Below, piece by piece: positions 35,831 to 38,328 of a stretch of DNA of 38,328 bases (the first letter of the stretch is position 1; every line of letters starts with the position of its first letter). The stretch comes from an uncultured Nitrospinota bacterium. GTDB lineage: Bacteria > Nitrospinota > Nitrospinia > Nitrospinales > VA-1. Made by a program: the position numbers and the translations under genes. Where the stretch lies: the NCBI GenBank assembly GCA_905612265.1, contig CAJQRI010000067.1:1-38328 (forward strand), given 5' to 3'. The notes under the pieces are model-generated. The model was not told the origin of the DNA. It saw nothing but the letters and a program-made list of their open reading frames with translations, and made no database searches.

Positions 35831-37138
35831 ATGTCAAACCTTTCCCTTGATAGTGAAAATCTCAAGCCCTTCTTGACCGATCAGGAGGTCAATGACCTCC
35901 AGTCACAGATTAACTTGTGCCATGACGGGTTTGAGGGGGGAACTGGCAAAGGTTCGGACTACCTGGGCTGGTCATGCCTACCTTCGGGATTTTCTGATAC
36001 TGTTGCGACTGAGATCATTTCTACAGCAGACTCCATTCGTAATATATGTGACGCTTTCATTGTTGTGGGTATCGGCGGGTCTTACCTGGGATCCCGCGCA
36101 GGAATCTCCTACCTAAGCTCCTCTTTCTCCAATCAGTTTGGTAGGGAGAGTGTGCCGGAAATATACTTTGCTGGGCAGAATTTCAGTTCAGATTACCATG
36201 CGGATCTTTTTGACTTGTTAGCAGACCGGGACATCTGTCTCAACGTTATTTCGAAGTCAGGTACCACCATGGAACCGGCTATTGCTTTTCGCCTGTTAAA
36301 AGAGATGATGGAGGATAAATACGGTACTGAAGGGGCTCGGGATCGTATTATCGTAACTACGGACTCCAGCAGGGGAGCGCTTAAAAGTCTTGCTGATGAG
36401 CTGGGTTACAGGACTTTTGTGATTCCAGATGATGTTGGGGGTCGCTATTCGGTGCTGACTCCTGTAGGGCTTTTCCCCATGGCTGTTGCGGGGATAGATA
36501 TTAAGGAATTGATGGAGGGGGCTTGTCAGGCTGAGATTTTATATAAAAAACCCTCTTTGGATCAAAATGATGCCTACTATTATGCTGTGATGCGTCATTT
36601 GCTTTATCAGAAGGGAAAAACCAATGAAATTCTGGCAACATTTCAACCGGCTTTCCATTATCTGGCAGACTGGTGGAAGCAATTGGCTGGTGAAAGCGAA
36701 GGCAAGGACCTGAAGGGAATTTTTCCCTCATCTGTAGAGTTCACACCTGATCTTCATTCCATGGGCCAATGGATTCAAGATGGAAAACGCAATATTTTTG
36801 AGACTTTCTTGATTCTTGAGTCATCCCGGCGACAGTTGAAAATACCTGCTTTTAAAAATGATGCAGACGGTTTAAACTACCTCGCTGGTGAAACGCTGGA
36901 TACGGTGAATGAGAAATCCTGGCTGGGAGCGGCAAGTGCACACAAGGAAGGGGACGTTCCCAACATGACTTTGAAAATTAAAGATCGTTCGCCATACTCT
37001 TTAGGGCAGATGTTTTATTTTTTTGAGAGAGCAGTGGCAATGACTGGCTATTTGAATGGGGTGAACCCTTTTGATCAGCCGGGTGTTGAGTTTTATAAGA
37101 AAAATATGTTCAAGCTTTTGGGGAAACCCGGCTTTTAG
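35831..37138 (+). CDS. pgi: Glucose-6-phosphate isomerase, short form
   Basis: Pgi interconverts glucose-6-phosphate and fructose-6-phosphate. The 435-residue length matches the Bacillus-type short form, not the ~550-residue E. coli form. Motifs are VVGIGGSYLGSRAG, VISKSGTTMEPAIAFR, PDDVGGRYSVLTPVGL, EFTPDLHSMGQWIQ (catalytic Glu and His) and, near the end, GVNPFDQPGVEFYKKNMFKLL with the catalytic Lys. No obvious Shine-Dalgarno precedes the ATG. The transaldolase-like gene starts 13 bases after the stop. Together with the upstream UDP-glucose dehydrogenase this looks like a hexose-phosphate operon. Confidence 0.96.
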   Translation: MSNLSLDSENLKPFLTDQEVNDLQSQINLCHDGFEGGTGKGSDYLGWSCLPSGFSDTVATEIISTADSIRNICDAFIVVGIGGSYLGSRAGISYLSSSFSNQFGRESVPEIYFAGQNFSSDYHADLFDLLADRDICLNVISKSGTTMEPAIAFRLLKEMMEDKYGTEGARDRIIVTTDSSRGALKSLADELGYRTFVIPDDVGGRYSVLTPVGLFPMAVAGIDIKELMEGACQAEILYKKPSLDQNDAYYYAVMRHLLYQKGKTNEILATFQPAFHYLADWWKQLAGESEGKDLKGIFPSSVEFTPDLHSMGQWIQDGKRNIFETFLILESSRRQLKIPAFKNDADGLNYLAGETLDTVNEKSWLGAASAHKEGDVPNMTLKIKDRSPYSLGQMFYFFERAVAMTGYLNGVNPFDQPGVEFYKKNMFKLLGKPGF

Positions 37139-37151
37139 AAAGGGAAAATAC

Positions 37152-38328
37152 ATGGATACTGTGAGCCAAAAGCTGGAAGAGGTTTTGCACGGGCTGGCTT
37201 TTGAAAAAATTGAAGGAGAATCGCCTCGTAGCAAATCTGACCCTTTACTAGCTAGACTAAAAGCTTTAGGTACTGAGGTGTGGGTTGACACGGGTGAGTT
37301 AGAAAAAGCTCAGGCAATCTGGAAGGAGGAACTAACGGCTTTGACCACCAATAACACCTTGGCGAACCAGGTTGTGCAAAGTGGAATCATGGACAAGGTC
37401 ATTGAAGACACCATCCATAAAATCAGACTGGAAGGATTAGAGTTGTCTGAAGAGGATATGATTTTGGAGGTGGGGTTTGTGATCAATTGTAAGATCGCCC
37501 TGCGTCTGGTTCAGGCTTTCAAGGTTAAGGTCAGTGTTGAGTTGCACCCGGCTGTGTCCCGAAGTTTGGAGCGTACGCTTCATTTTGGTCGCAGGTATTT
37601 CAAAGTTTGTCCGGAATACTTTACTGTCAAAGTGCCCCTGACCCCTGAAGGGTATCTGGCGGTTCGTACTTTAAGGCAAGAAGAGGTTCCAATTAATTTC
37701 ACCTTGGGGTTTTCAGTCCGGCAAAACTATCTGGCAGCACGTTTGGCCAGTCCTGATTTTGTGAATGTTTTTTTGGGCAGGTTGAATCAAGTGGTCATAG
37801 ACCACAAAGCTGGGACGGGTGATCTGGTGGGTGAAAAAGTGACTTTGGCAACTCAACAGGCGTTATGCTCAGCGCGAGACAACCACAAAGAAGTGAGCTC
37901 ACGATTGATTGCGGCTAGTATTAGAAATGGCGAACAGGTGGCTTTTCTAGCGGGATTGGATGTGTTAACCATTCCACCTGCGGCAATGAAAGCATTTCAA
38001 GATTCAGGGAAATCTGCTGAACAGGTTGTATCTCACATTGACGATGCGATTGATCCGGGGATTGATCCCCAGCATGCTCTTGCTAAACGTTTTTCTGAGC
38101 TTTGGGAGTTGTCTGACGAATTCGAAAATTTTGTGAATGCTCTGGTTGCCAATCCACAGTTAGACAACATGCAGGGTGATGAATTGGCTGAACTGGCGAG
38201 TGGATTTAGCCTGTTTTATCCTTTCAGCAAGGATGATTTAAAGAAAATCCAGAGTCATGGCAAAATCCCTGATCTGTCTGCATGGCCAGAATCTATTGCG
38301 ATTGACGACTTGATGACGCAGTCGGCGT
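37152..38328 (+). CDS. Transaldolase family protein, 3'-truncated by the window edge
   Basis: This frame is absent from the ORF track because it is open to the right edge. It starts at ATG 37152, 13 bases after pgi, and 392 codons are visible. Transaldolase moves a dihydroxyacetone unit between sugar phosphates. The TIM-barrel blocks are recognisable: LLARLKALGTEVWVDTGEL, VSVELHPAVS, and the Schiff-base lysine in FTVKVPLTPEGYLAVRTL. VPINFTLGFSVRQNYLAARL and FLGRLNQ follow. The usual TSNPT/TTNPS strand reads TTNNTLANQ, and the conserved Ser before the FxGR motif is replaced by Asn. The length exceeds the ~317-residue TalB, so it belongs to a long form or carries an extra C-terminal part. Pairing with pgi fits sugar-phosphate metabolism. 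The family call is fairly safe; activity is less so. Confidence 0.75.
   Translation, partial: MDTVSQKLEEVLHGLAFEKIEGESPRSKSDPLLARLKALGTEVWVDTGELEKAQAIWKEELTALTTNNTLANQVVQSGIMDKVIEDTIHKIRLEGLELSEEDMILEVGFVINCKIALRLVQAFKVKVSVELHPAVSRSLERTLHFGRRYFKVCPEYFTVKVPLTPEGYLAVRTLRQEEVPINFTLGFSVRQNYLAARLASPDFVNVFLGRLNQVVIDHKAGTGDLVGEKVTLATQQALCSARDNHKEVSSRLIAASIRNGEQVAFLAGLDVLTIPPAAMKAFQDSGKSAEQVVSHIDDAIDPGIDPQHALAKRFSELWELSDEFENFVNALVANPQLDNMQGDELAELASGFSLFYPFSKDDLKKIQSHGKIPDLSAWPESIAIDDLMTQSA

Overview
The window is a gene-dense stretch of bacterial chromosome, moderately AT-rich by eye, made almost entirely of housekeeping genes. I see no tRNA or rRNA gene, CRISPR array, insertion sequence or phage gene. 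Several features suggest a free-living, respiring Gram-negative-type bacterium outside the well-studied lineages: a tetraheme c554-like cytochrome, an NHL propeller protein, paired ParC/ParE, an IHF-type HU protein, a dprA-topA-trmFO gene order and an animal-like UDP-glucose dehydrogenase. Nitrospinota (marine Nitrospina relatives) is my best guess. It is an inference from gene content and could be wrong.

Layout, left to right. 1-4205: a 5'-truncated NHL propeller gene, an extended -10 promoter, proA and an M50 membrane protease. 4206-10268: a long leader with a promoter-like element and a hairpin, a secreted TolC-like helical protein, a decayed dprA, then topA and trmFO, closed by a strong terminator. 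10502-14673 (minus): topoisomerase IV, parC then parE. 15134-18463: two Mrp/NBP35-type Fe-S carrier ATPase genes, tail to tail, each followed by a small Cys-rich partner (DUF971; zinc ribbon plus PCP_red). 18717-22613: a HelD-like helicase, a structured terminator-ended RNA candidate, truA, and a convergent family 2 glycosyltransferase. 22684-24926: a sigma70-like promoter driving leuB-asd. 24958-27328: a near-consensus promoter driving a 756-residue coiled-coil protein. 27498-31303: mtnP, hemL, eno, ftsB. 31682-33045: an HU/IHF gene convergent with queA. 33394-38328: a tetraheme cytochrome with its own terminator, then UDP-glucose dehydrogenase, pgi and a transaldolase-family gene running off the right edge.

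Together the genes cover DNA topology (topA, parCE, HU), tRNA modification (trmFO, truA, queA), Fe-S cofactor delivery (two Mrp modules), amino-acid synthesis (proA, leuB, asd), tetrapyrrole entry (hemL), and sugar-phosphate and UDP-sugar metabolism (eno, pgi, tal, ugd).

The best candidates for something undescribed are three. The 756-residue protein is built from twenty consecutive repeats, eighteen of them exactly 31 residues. A ~200-nt structured RNA candidate lies between the helicase gene and truA. The cytochrome's first heme site is CX3CH instead of CXXCH. The clearly broken gene is dprA, which has several frameshifts and in-frame stops.
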